A stretch of DNA of 64,000 nt from Enterococcus phoeniculicola ATCC BAA-412 (GTDB taxonomy: Bacteria > Bacillota > Bacilli > Lactobacillales > Enterococcaceae), in assembly GCF_000407505.1 (NCBI RefSeq), contig NZ_ASWE01000002.1, positions 248,001-312,000 on the forward strand, in the 5' to 3' direction. The notes under the pieces are model-generated. The model did not search any database. It saw only the letters and a program-made list of their open reading frames with translations, and was not told where the DNA came from. The position numbers and the translations under genes are program-made. Positions 28,668 to 38,723 of the stretch are shown here, in pieces (within the stretch, counting starts at the first letter, position 1; each line of letters starts with the position of its first letter).

Positions 28668-30149
28668 ATGAATGAAGTACACCATGCAGCAATTGCCAGT
28701 TCTTTTGAAGAGTTATTTGATGGCTATTATTTTCGTGAGAAACCAACAGATCAGACTCGTTTAACAAATGTTGAATATTTTTCCCAGCATTTACGCAGTC
28801 TATCAGACTATTCAGAAACCATTTTTGTCTGTATCACGCCAGAAAAACGTGCATATGTTAATCGCAGGCCAGTATCATGGATAGACGGAAATAAGCAAAT
28901 AAAAGGAATAGAAAACAGACTGGGATTAATTGTCACCGAACATCCTATAGAGGATGAAAAGATAACAACACCTCAATTCATTGTAAAGGATAGCTGGGTA
29001 TTTTTATTACAACTAACTGCTTATCTACGCAATCAATTCACAGGACCAGTTGTTGCTATTACGGGTTCAGCGGGGAAAACCTCAACAAGGTTGTTAATTT
29101 CTCATTTATTTCGTGAAAAAAAAGTGCTTGAAAATCGAGGGAATCATAATGTCCGTTTTGCTATTCCATTATACGGAAGTAAGCTATTAAGTGCGCCAGA
29201 CCTTGTTAATTTAGAAATTTCTTTAAATGCATTAAACAGCTATGATACAGGTTCCATGTCAAATTTGGTCAAGCCAACCATTGCAATTGTTACATCTATT
29301 GGTGAAGCACATTTGAGTTCACTGAAAAATACGGAAACTGTTGCTTTGTACAAGTCAAAAATTTTTGAAGGACTGGATCAAACAGGTGTTGCATTAATCA
29401 ACCGAGACATGGGTGAAAAAGAATTTTCCATTTTACTTGAAGCTGCGAAAAAGCACACGGAAATAATTTATACGTATTCGTTAACGAACCAGCAATGTGA
29501 TGTTTATGTGAGAAGGATGGAGAGTCATCGAGAATATACGGAAATTGACGTTCAATTTTTCAATCAACGTGTCAGCTATAAAATGCAAACAGCCTCTGAA
29601 GGAATGATTGCGAACAGCTTAGCTGCCTTGTTAACCGTCTGGGTGATTAAAGGGGAAATAAAATCAGTTTTAGAAAAATTTGAAGACTTTCATTCTTTGC
29701 CTAAAATACTTGAAAAAAAAGAATTAAATTTGATGGATGGAAAAACTATTACTTTGATTGATGACAGCCACAACGCTTCGGTTCCAGCGATGAAGAATGC
29801 AATTGACTATTTTCATCAGCTTCAGCCTTTTTATAAAGGAAATGCGATTTTAGTTTTAGGGCAAATTGCAGACTTGGGCGATACTGGTCCCAGTCAACAT
29901 GAAAAGTTTCGTATTATAATAGAAGAAAGTACAGCGGATTTTATTTTTGGCTATGGGAAATTGTTCCAACCAATCTTTCAGACACATGAAGCAAAGTCCT
30001 CTATTCAATGGTTTGAAACGTTGGAGGAGCTGCAAAAAGCAATTACAGATAAGATGAATGAGGATAGCCTTATTTTGCTAAAAGGCTCAGTAACAGGCAG
30101 TGATTTTTATAAATTGGGTGAGCAGCTGAAAAAGAGTGTAGGGAGATAG
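28668..30149 (+). CDS. MurF-like Mur ligase family protein
   Basis: A 493-residue ATP-dependent amide ligase. The Mur P-loop is in AITGSAGKTSTRLL (about 122-135). ENRGNHNVRFAIPL corresponds to the MurF GN-N-GVP motif. IDDSHNASVPAMKNAIDYF corresponds to the MurF DD-YNANP-S motif, followed by LVLGQIADLGDTGPSQHE, as in the third Mur domain. The N-terminal domain is divergent, so it is probably a MurF paralogue rather than the essential UDP-MurNAc-pentapeptide synthase. Mur ligases join a carboxylate to an amine; relatives also build poly-glutamate and cyanophycin. The acceptor is unknown. Confidence 0.8.
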   Translation: MNEVHHAAIASSFEELFDGYYFREKPTDQTRLTNVEYFSQHLRSLSDYSETIFVCITPEKRAYVNRRPVSWIDGNKQIKGIENRLGLIVTEHPIEDEKITTPQFIVKDSWVFLLQLTAYLRNQFTGPVVAITGSAGKTSTRLLISHLFREKKVLENRGNHNVRFAIPLYGSKLLSAPDLVNLEISLNALNSYDTGSMSNLVKPTIAIVTSIGEAHLSSLKNTETVALYKSKIFEGLDQTGVALINRDMGEKEFSILLEAAKKHTEIIYTYSLTNQQCDVYVRRMESHREYTEIDVQFFNQRVSYKMQTASEGMIANSLAALLTVWVIKGEIKSVLEKFEDFHSLPKILEKKELNLMDGKTITLIDDSHNASVPAMKNAIDYFHQLQPFYKGNAILVLGQIADLGDTGPSQHEKFRIIIEESTADFIFGYGKLFQPIFQTHEAKSSIQWFETLEELQKAITDKMNEDSLILLKGSVTGSDFYKLGEQLKKSVGR

Positions 30150-30162
30150 TCATTCATAGAGC

Positions 30163-30202
30163 GAGCGCAGGACATAACTAAAAACAGTTATATCCTGCGC
30201 TC
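30163..30202. terminator. Long hairpin between convergent genes
   Basis: Seventeen-base arms, 30163-30179 and 30186-30202, match at 16 positions. No T-run follows on either strand, so it is an atypical terminator. It lies between the MurF-like gene and plsY, which point at each other. Confidence 0.5.
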
Positions 30203-30245
30203 TTAAACTCTTAATAAAGGTCGAAATAGAAGAGATTCTATCTAT

Positions 30246-30890
30246 TTAGCCTCTTTTTTCTTTTTTACTACTATTTAGTCCAAAGGGGACTCGACTTTCG
30301 GTTCCTTTTGCAATGCGCTGGATATTTTCTCTATGTCGATAAAAAATAAAAGCTGACACGCATACTGCGATGATTGTAAGCAGCCAATTTTGTTCTGGCA
30401 AAATTGCAGGAAAAACCAGAGGAACAATCATTGTCGAAAGAGTAATCAATACTGCACTAATCATGCTTGTAAGACTAACCATGCTCGTTAAAAATAAAAA
30501 GAGTACAAAAATTGCTGAGGAGTAGATAAAAAACAGCGGACTATAGCCAAGCAACATTCCTGCACTCGTGGCAACTGCTTTTCCTCCTTTAAATCCCGCA
30601 AAGATCGGAAAAGTATGGCCTAAAATAGCACATACACCAAACCAGAGAGGATTAATGGTCGTATCGTGAAACAAAGTAGGCAGACTAGTTGCTAAGGTTC
30701 CTTTTAAGATGTCCATAGCTAAAACAACAATTCCAGCTTGTTTTCCAAGCACACGGAAGGTATTTGTTGTTCCGCTGTTTCCACTACCAAATAGGCGGAT
30801 ATCCTTTTTAAAGAATAACTTCCCAATCCAGACCCCAGAGGGAATGGAACCTAATAAGTAGGCAAGAAGGAGTAAGATAACGGTTTTCAT
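30246..30890 (-). CDS. plsY: Glycerol-3-phosphate acyltransferase PlsY
   Basis: A 214-residue integral membrane enzyme that acylates glycerol-3-phosphate with acyl-phosphate, starting phospholipid synthesis. Family motifs are LLGSIPSGVWIGKLFF, LFGSGNSGTTNTFRVLGKQAG and FKGGKAVATSAG. There are about five hydrophobic helices. It is divergent from the CoA-binding protein and near parE, the standard Firmicute neighbourhood. Confidence 0.96.
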   Translation of the reverse strand: MKTVILLLLAYLLGSIPSGVWIGKLFFKKDIRLFGSGNSGTTNTFRVLGKQAGIVVLAMDILKGTLATSLPTLFHDTTINPLWFGVCAILGHTFPIFAGFKGGKAVATSAGMLLGYSPLFFIYSSAIFVLFLFLTSMVSLTSMISAVLITLSTMIVPLVFPAILPEQNWLLTIIAVCVSAFIFYRHRENIQRIAKGTESRVPFGLNSSKKEKRG

Positions 30891-31098
30891 TGTAAGACCT
30901 CTTTCTCGTTTAACGTATGGCTAATTTTATCATGAATGGTTTCGTGGAACAATCACAAATTCAAAGGGAATGAAGAGCTTATTTTTAATGAATATGCCGA
31001 AAAAATAGGCAAAACCACAAATTTAGTGTAACATGAAAGGGATTCGTAAGGATATTTATATGTATTTTAAATTTAGTGACCAAAGGAGCGCATGAAAA

Positions 31099-31518
31099 AT
31101 GGTATTTCAAAATCCAGCACAAGAAGTTATTAATGGTTATTTAAAAGAAGCAAAAACGATTGCAGTTGTCGGCTTGAGTAATAAACCTGATCGTGTGAGT
31201 TATGAGATTGCTCAGCTATTACAAAATAAAGGATATAAAATTTTTCCTGTAAATCCTGTATTGGCGGGTCAGGAAATTCTTGGAGAGCCAGTTGTTGAAA
31301 AACTGACAGATATTAAAGAGACGATAGATATTGTTGATATTTTCAGACGAAGTGAATTTTTGCCGGAAGTGGCAGAAGAATTCATAAAAACAGATGCGAA
31401 GGTCTTTTGGGCACAGCTAGGATTATTTAGTCAGGAAGCCGCAGACATTCTCAAATCTGCTGGCAAAAACGAGGTTGTTATGGACCGGTGTGTAAAAATT
31501 GAGTTAAGAAATTTGTAA
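31099..31518 (+). CDS. CoA-binding domain protein (YccU-like)
   Basis: A 139-residue single-domain CoA-binding Rossmann protein. The glycine-type motif is IAVVGLSNKPDRVSYEIAQLLQNKGY, followed by IFPVNPVLAGQEILGEPV and the ending VVMDRCVKIEL, all typical of the YccU family. Its biochemical role is not established. RBS AAAGGAG precedes ATG 31099. A terminator separates it from parE. Confidence 0.9.
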   Translation: MVFQNPAQEVINGYLKEAKTIAVVGLSNKPDRVSYEIAQLLQNKGYKIFPVNPVLAGQEILGEPVVEKLTDIKETIDIVDIFRRSEFLPEVAEEFIKTDAKVFWAQLGLFSQEAADILKSAGKNEVVMDRCVKIELRNL

Positions 31519-31524
31519 GGTTCC

Positions 31525-31554
31525 AGAGGGTTTTTCAAGAGCCCTCTTTTTTTT
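31525..31554 (+). terminator. Terminator before parE
   Basis: AGAGGG (31525-31530) pairs with CCCTCT (31542-31547) and runs into T8. Confidence 0.8.
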
Positions 31555-31625
31555 GAGAACTATTTAGAGTATTATATTAACGATACGGTGAAGACCGTGT
31601 ATGCTGTTTAGAAGGAGAGTTTGCT

Positions 31626-33671
31626 TTGGCAAAAAAAATCAACAATGAATATAATGATGCCTCAATCCAAGTACTTGAAGGATTAGAAGCAGTAAGAAAA
31701 CGACCAGGAATGTATATTGGTTCAACTGATAGTCGCGGGCTACACCACCTTGTTTATGAAATTGTCGATAACGCAGTAGATGAAGCCTTATCCGGTTATG
31801 GAAATGAGATTAGCGTAGCTATCCATAAAGATAATAGCATCAGCATTAAAGATACTGGCCGGGGGATGCCTGTTGGGATGCATGCTTCAGGAATTCCAAC
31901 AGTAGAGGTAATTTTTACTGTCTTGCATGCTGGTGGAAAATTTGGTCAAGGCGGATATAAAACATCAGGCGGGCTGCATGGTGTGGGGGCAAGTGTTGTA
32001 AATGCACTCTCAAAATGGTTAACTGTGACGATAGTCCGTGACGGAGTTGAGTACCAACAAAAATTTAAAAATGGTGGAAAACCAGATGGTACTTTGAAAA
32101 AAATTGGTAAAACACGTAAACCAACAGGGACAACTGTTCAATTTTTACCCGATGATACGATTTTTTCAACCATCAAGTTCTCCTATGAAACCCTAGCAGA
32201 GCGTTTAAGAGAATCTGCTTTCTTATTAAAAGGGGTTAAAATTAATTTAACGGATGAACGAGGAGAAGAAACCATTACGGAGACCTTCCACTTTGAAGAG
32301 GGAATTAAAGAGTTTGTTGACTATCTGAATGAAGAAAAAGATACGTTGACACCGGTCATTTATTTTTCAGGAGAAAAAGAAGGAATTGAAGTAGAGGTTG
32401 CTTTTCAATACAACGATGGCTATTCAGAAAATGTTTTATCCTTTGTTAATAATGTTCGGACAAAAGATGGTGGAACCCATGAAGTGGGAATGAAAACATC
32501 TATGACAAAATCCTATAATGAATATGCTAGAAAAGTCGGCTTGTTAAAGGAAAAAGACAAGAACCTTGAAGGAAGCGATTTTAGAGAAGGTCTAGCAGGC
32601 GTACTTTCTATTCGTGTACCAGAACATCTTTTACAATTTGAAGGGCAAACAAAAGAAAAATTAGGTACACCGATTGCTCGTTCTGTGGTAGATAATGTCC
32701 TTGGAGAGCAAATGGGTTTTTATCTGCTTGAAAATAGTGAAATGAGCCAAATGCTTATCCGTAAAGCGATTAAGGCACGTGAAGCTCGTGAAGCGGCTCG
32801 AAAAGCCCGGGAAGAAAGCCGTTCTGGTAAAAAACGCAAAAAAGGAGAATCCCTTCTTTCAGGGAAGCTCACTCCAGCACAATCTAGAAATCCTAAGCGA
32901 AATGAAATCTATTTAGTGGAAGGGGATTCCGCTGGCGGCTCCGCAAAACAAGGAAGAGATCGTAAGTTCCAAGCTATCTTGCCTTTACGTGGAAAAGTAA
33001 TTAATACAGAAAAAGCAAAGATGCAGGATATTTTAAAGAATGAAGAAATTAATACTATGATTTATACCATCGGTGCGGGTGTTGGACCCGAGTTTTCTAT
33101 TGAAGACTGCAACTATGACAAAGTGATTATCATGACCGATGCGGATACAGATGGTGCTCATATTCAGGTATTGCTGTTAACATTCTTTTATCGTTATATG
33201 AAGCCTTTAATTGAAGCTGGGAAGGTTTATATTGCCTTACCTCCATTATATAAGGTTTCAAAAGGCGTAGGAAAAAAACAAGTAATTGAGTATGCGTGGA
33301 CAGACGAAGAGCTAGATGAAATCACTAAAAAAATCGGAAAAGGCTATATGCTTCAACGATATAAAGGACTTGGCGAAATGAACGCCGATCAGCTGTGGGA
33401 AACGACGATGGATCCTGAAACCCGTACGTTAATTCGAGTAAGAATTGATGATGCAGCACAAGCAGAGCGTAGAGTAACAACATTAATGGGCGATAAAGTA
33501 GAACCTCGTCGTAAATGGATTGAAAAACATGTTCAGTTTACATTAGAAGAAGACGGCAGTATCCTGGATAAAAAAGAGGACACCAGCCATTCAGTGAATG
33601 AGACAGTTGCAAAAGAAACGGCTGATGAAACGCAAGATATAGAAGAAATATCGTTATTTGGTGAAGAATAG
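31626..33671 (+). CDS. parE: DNA topoisomerase IV subunit B
   Basis: A 681-residue GHKL ATPase subunit. It starts at TTG 31626, with AAGGAG 31612-31617 correctly spaced and the family N-terminus MAKKINNEYNDASIQVLEGLEAVRKRPGMYIG (shown here only in outline). GHKL motifs are EIVDNAVDEALSG, DTGRGMPVG and GGLHGVGASVVNALS. The TOPRIM part has LVEGDSAGGSAKQGRDR and MTDADTDGAHI. With ParC it decatenates chromosomes and is a fluoroquinolone target. The last 35 residues are acidic and less conserved. Confidence 0.97.
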   Translation: MAKKINNEYNDASIQVLEGLEAVRKRPGMYIGSTDSRGLHHLVYEIVDNAVDEALSGYGNEISVAIHKDNSISIKDTGRGMPVGMHASGIPTVEVIFTVLHAGGKFGQGGYKTSGGLHGVGASVVNALSKWLTVTIVRDGVEYQQKFKNGGKPDGTLKKIGKTRKPTGTTVQFLPDDTIFSTIKFSYETLAERLRESAFLLKGVKINLTDERGEETITETFHFEEGIKEFVDYLNEEKDTLTPVIYFSGEKEGIEVEVAFQYNDGYSENVLSFVNNVRTKDGGTHEVGMKTSMTKSYNEYARKVGLLKEKDKNLEGSDFREGLAGVLSIRVPEHLLQFEGQTKEKLGTPIARSVVDNVLGEQMGFYLLENSEMSQMLIRKAIKAREAREAARKAREESRSGKKRKKGESLLSGKLTPAQSRNPKRNEIYLVEGDSAGGSAKQGRDRKFQAILPLRGKVINTEKAKMQDILKNEEINTMIYTIGAGVGPEFSIEDCNYDKVIIMTDADTDGAHIQVLLLTFFYRYMKPLIEAGKVYIALPPLYKVSKGVGKKQVIEYAWTDEELDEITKKIGKGYMLQRYKGLGEMNADQLWETTMDPETRTLIRVRIDDAAQAERRVTTLMGDKVEPRRKWIEKHVQFTLEEDGSILDKKEDTSHSVNETVAKETADETQDIEEISLFGEE

Positions 33672-33683
33672 GAGGTTGCCCAA

Positions 33684-36152
33684 ATGGAAAAAAGACAAGA
33701 TGTACAAGAATTAACATTAGAAGAAGTCATGGGTGACCGTTTTGGTCGGTATTCAAAATATATTATTCAAGAACGTGCATTACCAGATATTAGAGATGGG
33801 TTGAAACCTGTTCAACGACGTATTTTATATGCAATGAATAAAGATGGAAATACCTATGATAAAGGATTCCGTAAATCAGCAAAGTCTGTTGGGAATATTA
33901 TGGGGAACTATCACCCGCACGGAGATAGCAGTATCTATGAAGCTATGGTACGTATGAGTCAAGATTGGAAATTGCGTGAAGTTCTGATTGAAATGCATGG
34001 AAATAACGGAAGTATGGATGGTGATCCACCAGCTGCAATGCGTTACACGGAAGCTCGACTATCAGAGCTTAGCGGAGAGCTTTTAAAAGATATTGAAAAG
34101 GATACTGTTGACTTAGTTTGGAACTTTGATGATACAGAAAAAGAGCCGACTGTTTTGCCAGCAAAATATCCTAACTTACTGGTGAATGGTTCTACAGGGA
34201 TTTCTGCGGGATATGCTACTGAAATTCCGACGCATAATCTAACGGAAATTATTGATGGAACAATCTACCTAATTGATCATCCAACTGCGAAATTAGAAAA
34301 ATTGATGGAGTTTATTCCTGGTCCTGATTTTCCAACAGGAGGAATTCTGCAAGGAAAAGAGGAAATACGAAAAGCCTATGAAACAGGTAGAGGAAAAGTT
34401 ATTCTTCGCTCACAAACTCGAATTGAAGCACTAAAAGGGAATAAACAACAAATTGTCATCTCAGAAATTCCTTATGAAGTAAACAAAGCGAACTTAGTGA
34501 AGAAAATGGATGAAATTCGTTTGAACAAAAAGATTGATGGAATTGCAGAAGTTCGTGATGAGAGCGATAGAACAGGATTACAGATTGTTGTAGAGCTCAA
34601 AAAGGATGCAAATGCAGAAGGAATTTTGAACTATCTCTTTAAGAATACAGAGCTTCAAATAAACTATAACTTTAATATGGTTGCTATCGATAATATGACG
34701 CCTCAACAAGTAGGCTTGAAACATATCCTGCAAAGCTATGTGAATCATCGGAAATCTGTTATTACAAAACGAAGCTTGTTTGAATTAGAAAAAGCGCAGA
34801 AACGTCAGCACATTGTCGACGGTTTGATGAAGGCTTTGTCTATATTAGATGAGGTTATTGCAACGATTCGGGGAAGTAAAGATAAAAAAGATGCCAAAAT
34901 GAATTTGGTTGCTGAATTTAAATTTACAGAAGAGCAGGCAGAAGCAATCGTGAACCTGCAGCTCTACCGATTGACGAATACAGATATTACGCAATTGCAA
35001 AAAGAATCAGAGGAGTTAGCAGCAGAAATATTTGAGCTTCAAAAGATTCTTGGCGATGACAAGGAACTGTTTATGGTCATGAAAAAAGAACTGCGTGAAG
35101 TGAAAAAACAATACGGAAACGATCGAATGACCAAAATTGAAGATGAGATTCAAGAAATTAAAATCGAAACAGAAGTGTTGGTTACTCAAGAAGACGTGGT
35201 TGTTACAGTGACACATGAAGGCTACATCAAGCGCAGTAGCTTACGTTCCTATGCGGCTTCAAAACCAGAAGAGCTTGGAATGAAGGATGGAGATTTCGTT
35301 CTTTATACAGGACAGGCGAATACATTAGATCATTTGTTACTGGTGACTAATAAAGCGAATGTTATCTACCGTCCGATTCATGAGCTGCCAGATTTAAAAT
35401 GGAAGGAAATTGGTGAGCATATTTCGCAAACTATCTTAAATCTTTCAATTGATGAGTCGATTATTGCGGTATTCCCTTACAAAGAAATTAATCCGTTAAA
35501 AACCTTTGTATGTATCAGTAAGCAAGGACTCATTAAGCAAACGAGAATGAGTGATTTCGAACCATGGCGTACCTATAAGAGTCGCCCAGCATCTTGTATG
35601 AAGTTCAAAGATGCTGCCGACGAGTTAACCACTGTATTTTTAACTGACCAACAGGAAGATTTTGATGTATTTTTAGTTAGTCATAGAGGATTTGGGTTAC
35701 GTTATCCACTTACAGAAGTCCCTGTAGTTGGTGCAAAAGCTGCAGGAGTGAAGTCAATGAATCTAAAAGAAGGCGACTTTGTTGTAAATGGTCTGTTAGT
35801 TTATCCAGAAGGGGATACACCAATTGTCATTGTGACCCAACGTGGTGCAGTGAAACGAATGCTAGCACAAGAATTACCACAGCTTGGCAGAGCCAAACGT
35901 GGATTGATGGTATTAAGAGAGTTGAAAAAAAATCCGCACCGGGTATCGTATATGGGAGATGGGAATAATCATCCATTGCTGCTTGTAAATCAGAAAGGGC
36001 AGCAAATAGAAATAATTCCTAGTCAGTCCCCGATAAGCGATCGTATGTCTAATGGTTCATTTGCATTAGATGAAAAGCAAGGTGGGGAAATCATGGAAGT
36101 TCATGAATTAAAAGAGGCATCTATCGATACTGATAGTCCAACTGTTATATAG
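33684..36152 (+). CDS. parC: DNA topoisomerase IV subunit A
   Basis: An 822-residue type IIA cleavage subunit, starting 12 bases after parE. The active-site tyrosine lies in AAMRYTEARLS. The quinolone-resistance-determining region reads YHPHGDSSIYEAMVRMSQ, with Ser and Glu at the usual resistance positions, so no obvious resistance substitution is seen. The C-terminal beta-pinwheel (GYIKRSS, GLIKQTRMSDF, GAVKRM repeats) wraps DNA. Confidence 0.97.
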   Translation: MEKRQDVQELTLEEVMGDRFGRYSKYIIQERALPDIRDGLKPVQRRILYAMNKDGNTYDKGFRKSAKSVGNIMGNYHPHGDSSIYEAMVRMSQDWKLREVLIEMHGNNGSMDGDPPAAMRYTEARLSELSGELLKDIEKDTVDLVWNFDDTEKEPTVLPAKYPNLLVNGSTGISAGYATEIPTHNLTEIIDGTIYLIDHPTAKLEKLMEFIPGPDFPTGGILQGKEEIRKAYETGRGKVILRSQTRIEALKGNKQQIVISEIPYEVNKANLVKKMDEIRLNKKIDGIAEVRDESDRTGLQIVVELKKDANAEGILNYLFKNTELQINYNFNMVAIDNMTPQQVGLKHILQSYVNHRKSVITKRSLFELEKAQKRQHIVDGLMKALSILDEVIATIRGSKDKKDAKMNLVAEFKFTEEQAEAIVNLQLYRLTNTDITQLQKESEELAAEIFELQKILGDDKELFMVMKKELREVKKQYGNDRMTKIEDEIQEIKIETEVLVTQEDVVVTVTHEGYIKRSSLRSYAASKPEELGMKDGDFVLYTGQANTLDHLLLVTNKANVIYRPIHELPDLKWKEIGEHISQTILNLSIDESIIAVFPYKEINPLKTFVCISKQGLIKQTRMSDFEPWRTYKSRPASCMKFKDAADELTTVFLTDQQEDFDVFLVSHRGFGLRYPLTEVPVVGAKAAGVKSMNLKEGDFVVNGLLVYPEGDTPIVIVTQRGAVKRMLAQELPQLGRAKRGLMVLRELKKNPHRVSYMGDGNNHPLLLVNQKGQQIEIIPSQSPISDRMSNGSFALDEKQGGEIMEVHELKEASIDTDSPTVI

Positions 36153-36161
36153 TTTTTGATA

Positions 36162-36195
36162 AAAACGGCTTCTGTACTAATACAGAAGCCGTTTT
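36162..36195. terminator. Terminator after parC
   Basis: A perfect 15-bp stem, 36162-36176 with 36181-36195, has a 4-base loop. A and T feet allow function in both directions. Confidence 0.88.
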
Positions 36196-36225
36196 ATTTG
36201 TCTTAAAAAAAGAATAAATAATTAC

Positions 36226-36255
36226 TTCACAAATAATTGAATAAAATTTTCACAA
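36226..36255. promoter_or_regulatory. Two TTCACAA motifs upstream of pflB (possible Rex half-sites)
   Basis: TTCACAA occurs at 36226-36232 and 36249-36255 in the same orientation. The redox regulator Rex binds TTGTGAA-N-TTCACAA palindromes. Only one half-site orientation is present here, so the assignment is tentative. Confidence 0.3.
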
Positions 36256-36324
36256 AGATAGAATGCTTTTATATCAGCGTATTTTACAACTTTTTTGTTT
36301 TTTTATTGTATTATGTTAAAAAAA

Positions 36325-36366
36325 CATCAATGAAATCGTTGCAATTGATGTAGAATGTGTTATACT
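36325..36366 (+). promoter_or_regulatory. pflB promoter with overlapping inverted repeat
   Basis: TTGCAA (36339-36344) and TATACT (36361-36366) are 16 bases apart. CATCAAT (36325-36331) and ATTGATG (36344-36350) form a perfect 7-bp inverted repeat across the -35 box, a suitable position for a repressor or an FNR-like regulator. Confidence 0.5.
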
Positions 36367-36416
36367 AATCACGTAAAGCTGTTATAATTAACAGAATTTT
36401 TAAGGAGGCCCATGAA

Positions 36417-38663
36417 ATGGAACAATGGAAAGGCTTTAAAGGCGACAAATGGAAAACATCAGTAGACACTAGAGATTTCATTCAAAGAAACTACACAGAG
36501 TACAAAGGTGACGATAGCTTTTTAGAACCAATCGCACCAAGTACAGACAAATTATGGACAAAACTACAAGAATTATTTGAAGTGCAACACCAACAAAATG
36601 GTGTGTATGACATGGATAACGATATTCCTGCAACGATCACTTCACATGAACCTGGATACTTAATTAAAGAAGAAGAAACAATTGTTGGTTTACAAACAGA
36701 TGTACCATTGAAACAAGCATTCATGCCTTTTGGCGGAATCAACATGGCAAACAATGCGTTGTCATCAAATGGCTACGAAGTAAACAATGAAATGACAAAA
36801 ATTTTCACTGAGTGGAGAAAAACACATAACCAAGGTGTTTTTGATGCTTACACTCCTGAAATGAGAGCTGCACGTAAAAATAAAATCATCACTGGTTTGC
36901 CAGATGCTTATGGACGTGGACGTATCATCGGTGATTACCGTCGTATTGCATTATACGGAATTGATCGTCTGATTGCTGAAAAGAAAAAAGATCTAAGCAA
37001 CACAGGAAATAAAGTAATGACTGACGATGTTATTCGTCTACGTGAAGAAATTTCAGAACAAATTCGTGCAATGGTTGACTTAAAAGAAATGGCTGCAACA
37101 TATGGCTGTGATATTTCTAAACCTGCTGCAAATGCACAAGAAGCAATTCAATGGTTATACTTTGGTTACCTTGGTGCAATCAAATCTCAAAACGGTGCAG
37201 CAATGTCTATCGGACGTATCTCTGCATTCCTAGATATCTATATCCAACGTGATTTAGAAGCGGGTGCAATTACTGAATTTGAAGCACAAGAAATGATTGA
37301 CCACTTAATTATGAAACTTCGTATGGTTAAATTTGCTCGTACACCAGAATATAACCAACTATTCTCTGGTTATCCAATTTGGGCAACTTTATCAATCGCT
37401 GGTATGGGCTTAGACGGACGTTCATTAGTAACGAAAAATGATTTCCGTATCCTACACACATTAACAAACATGGGACCTTCACCAGAACCAAACTTAACTG
37501 TTTTATATTCTTCTCATTTACCAGAAGGATTTAGAACATTTGCTTCTAAAATTGCAAAACAAAGCTCATCTATTCAATTTGAAAACGATGACTTATTACG
37601 CGCTAACTGGGGATCAGATGACTGTGCAATCGCATGTTGTGTGTCTGCAACAGTAATGGGTAAAGATATGCAATTCTTTGGTGCTCGTGCAAACTTAGCA
37701 AAAGCAGTTCTTTATGCAATTAATGGTGGCGTAGATGAAAAATCTAAAATGCAAGTTGGACCTAAATTCCGTCCAATGACTGGCGAAACGTTAGAATTTG
37801 ATGAATTCATTGACAGATTTAAAGATATCATGGATTGGTTAGCTGAATTGTATGTAAATACATTGAATGTTATTCACTTCATGCATGATAAATACGCTTA
37901 TGAAGCACCACAATTAGCATTTATGGATAGCGACTTAAAACGTACATTTGCAACTGGTATTGCAGGTATCTCTCATGCAACTGACAGTGTAATGGCTATC
38001 AAACATGGTAACGTGAAAGTAATCCGTGATGAAGATGGATTAGCAGTGGATTATGTTCCTGCAAATGAATTCCCAACTTACGGAAATGATAATGAAGAAG
38101 CAGATGCTATGGCAAACTGGATTCTTGATTACTTCATGACACAAATTAAACGTCAACACACTTACCGTAATGCTCGTCCTACAACTTCATTATTGACAAT
38201 TACATCAAATGTAGTTTATGGTAAAGCAACAGGAAATACTCCTGACGGACGTCGTGCAGGTAAACCATTAGCTCCAGGGGCTAACCCAAGTTACCAAGAT
38301 GGTAAATTCTTAGGTGAGAAAAATGGTCTGTTGGCTTCATTGAATTCAACTGCACGTTTAGATTACACTCATGCATTAGATGGAATCTCTAACACTCAAA
38401 CAATTAATCCAAATGGCTTGGGTAAAGATGATGAAACAAGAATCAACAACTTACGTAATGTAATGGATGGATACTTTGATAAAGGTGGCTACCACTTGAA
38501 TGTCAACGTATTTACAAATGAATTACTATTAGATGCGCAAGCTCATCCAGAAAAATATCCGAACTTAACCATTCGTGTATCTGGATACGCAGTGAAATTC
38601 CGTGATTTAACTCCTGAACAACAAGCAGATGTTATTTCTAGAACGTCACACGACAGAATGTAA
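36417..38663 (+). CDS. pflB: Formate C-acetyltransferase (pyruvate formate-lyase)
   Basis: A 748-residue glycyl-radical enzyme converting pyruvate and CoA to acetyl-CoA and formate under anaerobiosis. The catalytic cysteine pair is Cys407-Cys408 (IACCVSAT), and the radical glycine is Gly723 in [10 protein letters not shown] near the C-terminus. RBS AAGGAGG is at 36402-36408. It is highly expressed in fermentation and followed by its activase. The intergenic hairpin probably keeps activase levels lower. Confidence 0.98.
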   Translation: MEQWKGFKGDKWKTSVDTRDFIQRNYTEYKGDDSFLEPIAPSTDKLWTKLQELFEVQHQQNGVYDMDNDIPATITSHEPGYLIKEEETIVGLQTDVPLKQAFMPFGGINMANNALSSNGYEVNNEMTKIFTEWRKTHNQGVFDAYTPEMRAARKNKIITGLPDAYGRGRIIGDYRRIALYGIDRLIAEKKKDLSNTGNKVMTDDVIRLREEISEQIRAMVDLKEMAATYGCDISKPAANAQEAIQWLYFGYLGAIKSQNGAAMSIGRISAFLDIYIQRDLEAGAITEFEAQEMIDHLIMKLRMVKFARTPEYNQLFSGYPIWATLSIAGMGLDGRSLVTKNDFRILHTLTNMGPSPEPNLTVLYSSHLPEGFRTFASKIAKQSSSIQFENDDLLRANWGSDDCAIACCVSATVMGKDMQFFGARANLAKAVLYAINGGVDEKSKMQVGPKFRPMTGETLEFDEFIDRFKDIMDWLAELYVNTLNVIHFMHDKYAYEAPQLAFMDSDLKRTFATGIAGISHATDSVMAIKHGNVKVIRDEDGLAVDYVPANEFPTYGNDNEEADAMANWILDYFMTQIKRQHTYRNARPTTSLLTITSNVVYGKATGNTPDGRRAGKPLAPGANPSYQDGKFLGEKNGLLASLNSTARLDYTHALDGISNTQTINPNGLGKDDETRINNLRNVMDGYFDKGGYHLNVNVFTNELLLDAQAHPEKYPNLTIRVSGYAVKFRDLTPEQQADVISRTSHDRM

Positions 38664-38671
38664 TTAATTAT

Positions 38672-38700
38672 AAAAGGGTGGCACTTGTGTCACCCTTTTT
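38672..38700 (+). terminator. Hairpin with T-tract between pflB and pflA
   Basis: AAAAGGGTGGCAC pairs with GTGTCACCCTTTT (38672-38684, 38687-38699) through G-T wobbles and runs into T5. It lies between an enzyme gene and its activase, so partial termination is likely. Confidence 0.75.
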
Positions 38701-38723
38701 ATTCGAAAGAAGAGGGATATACT

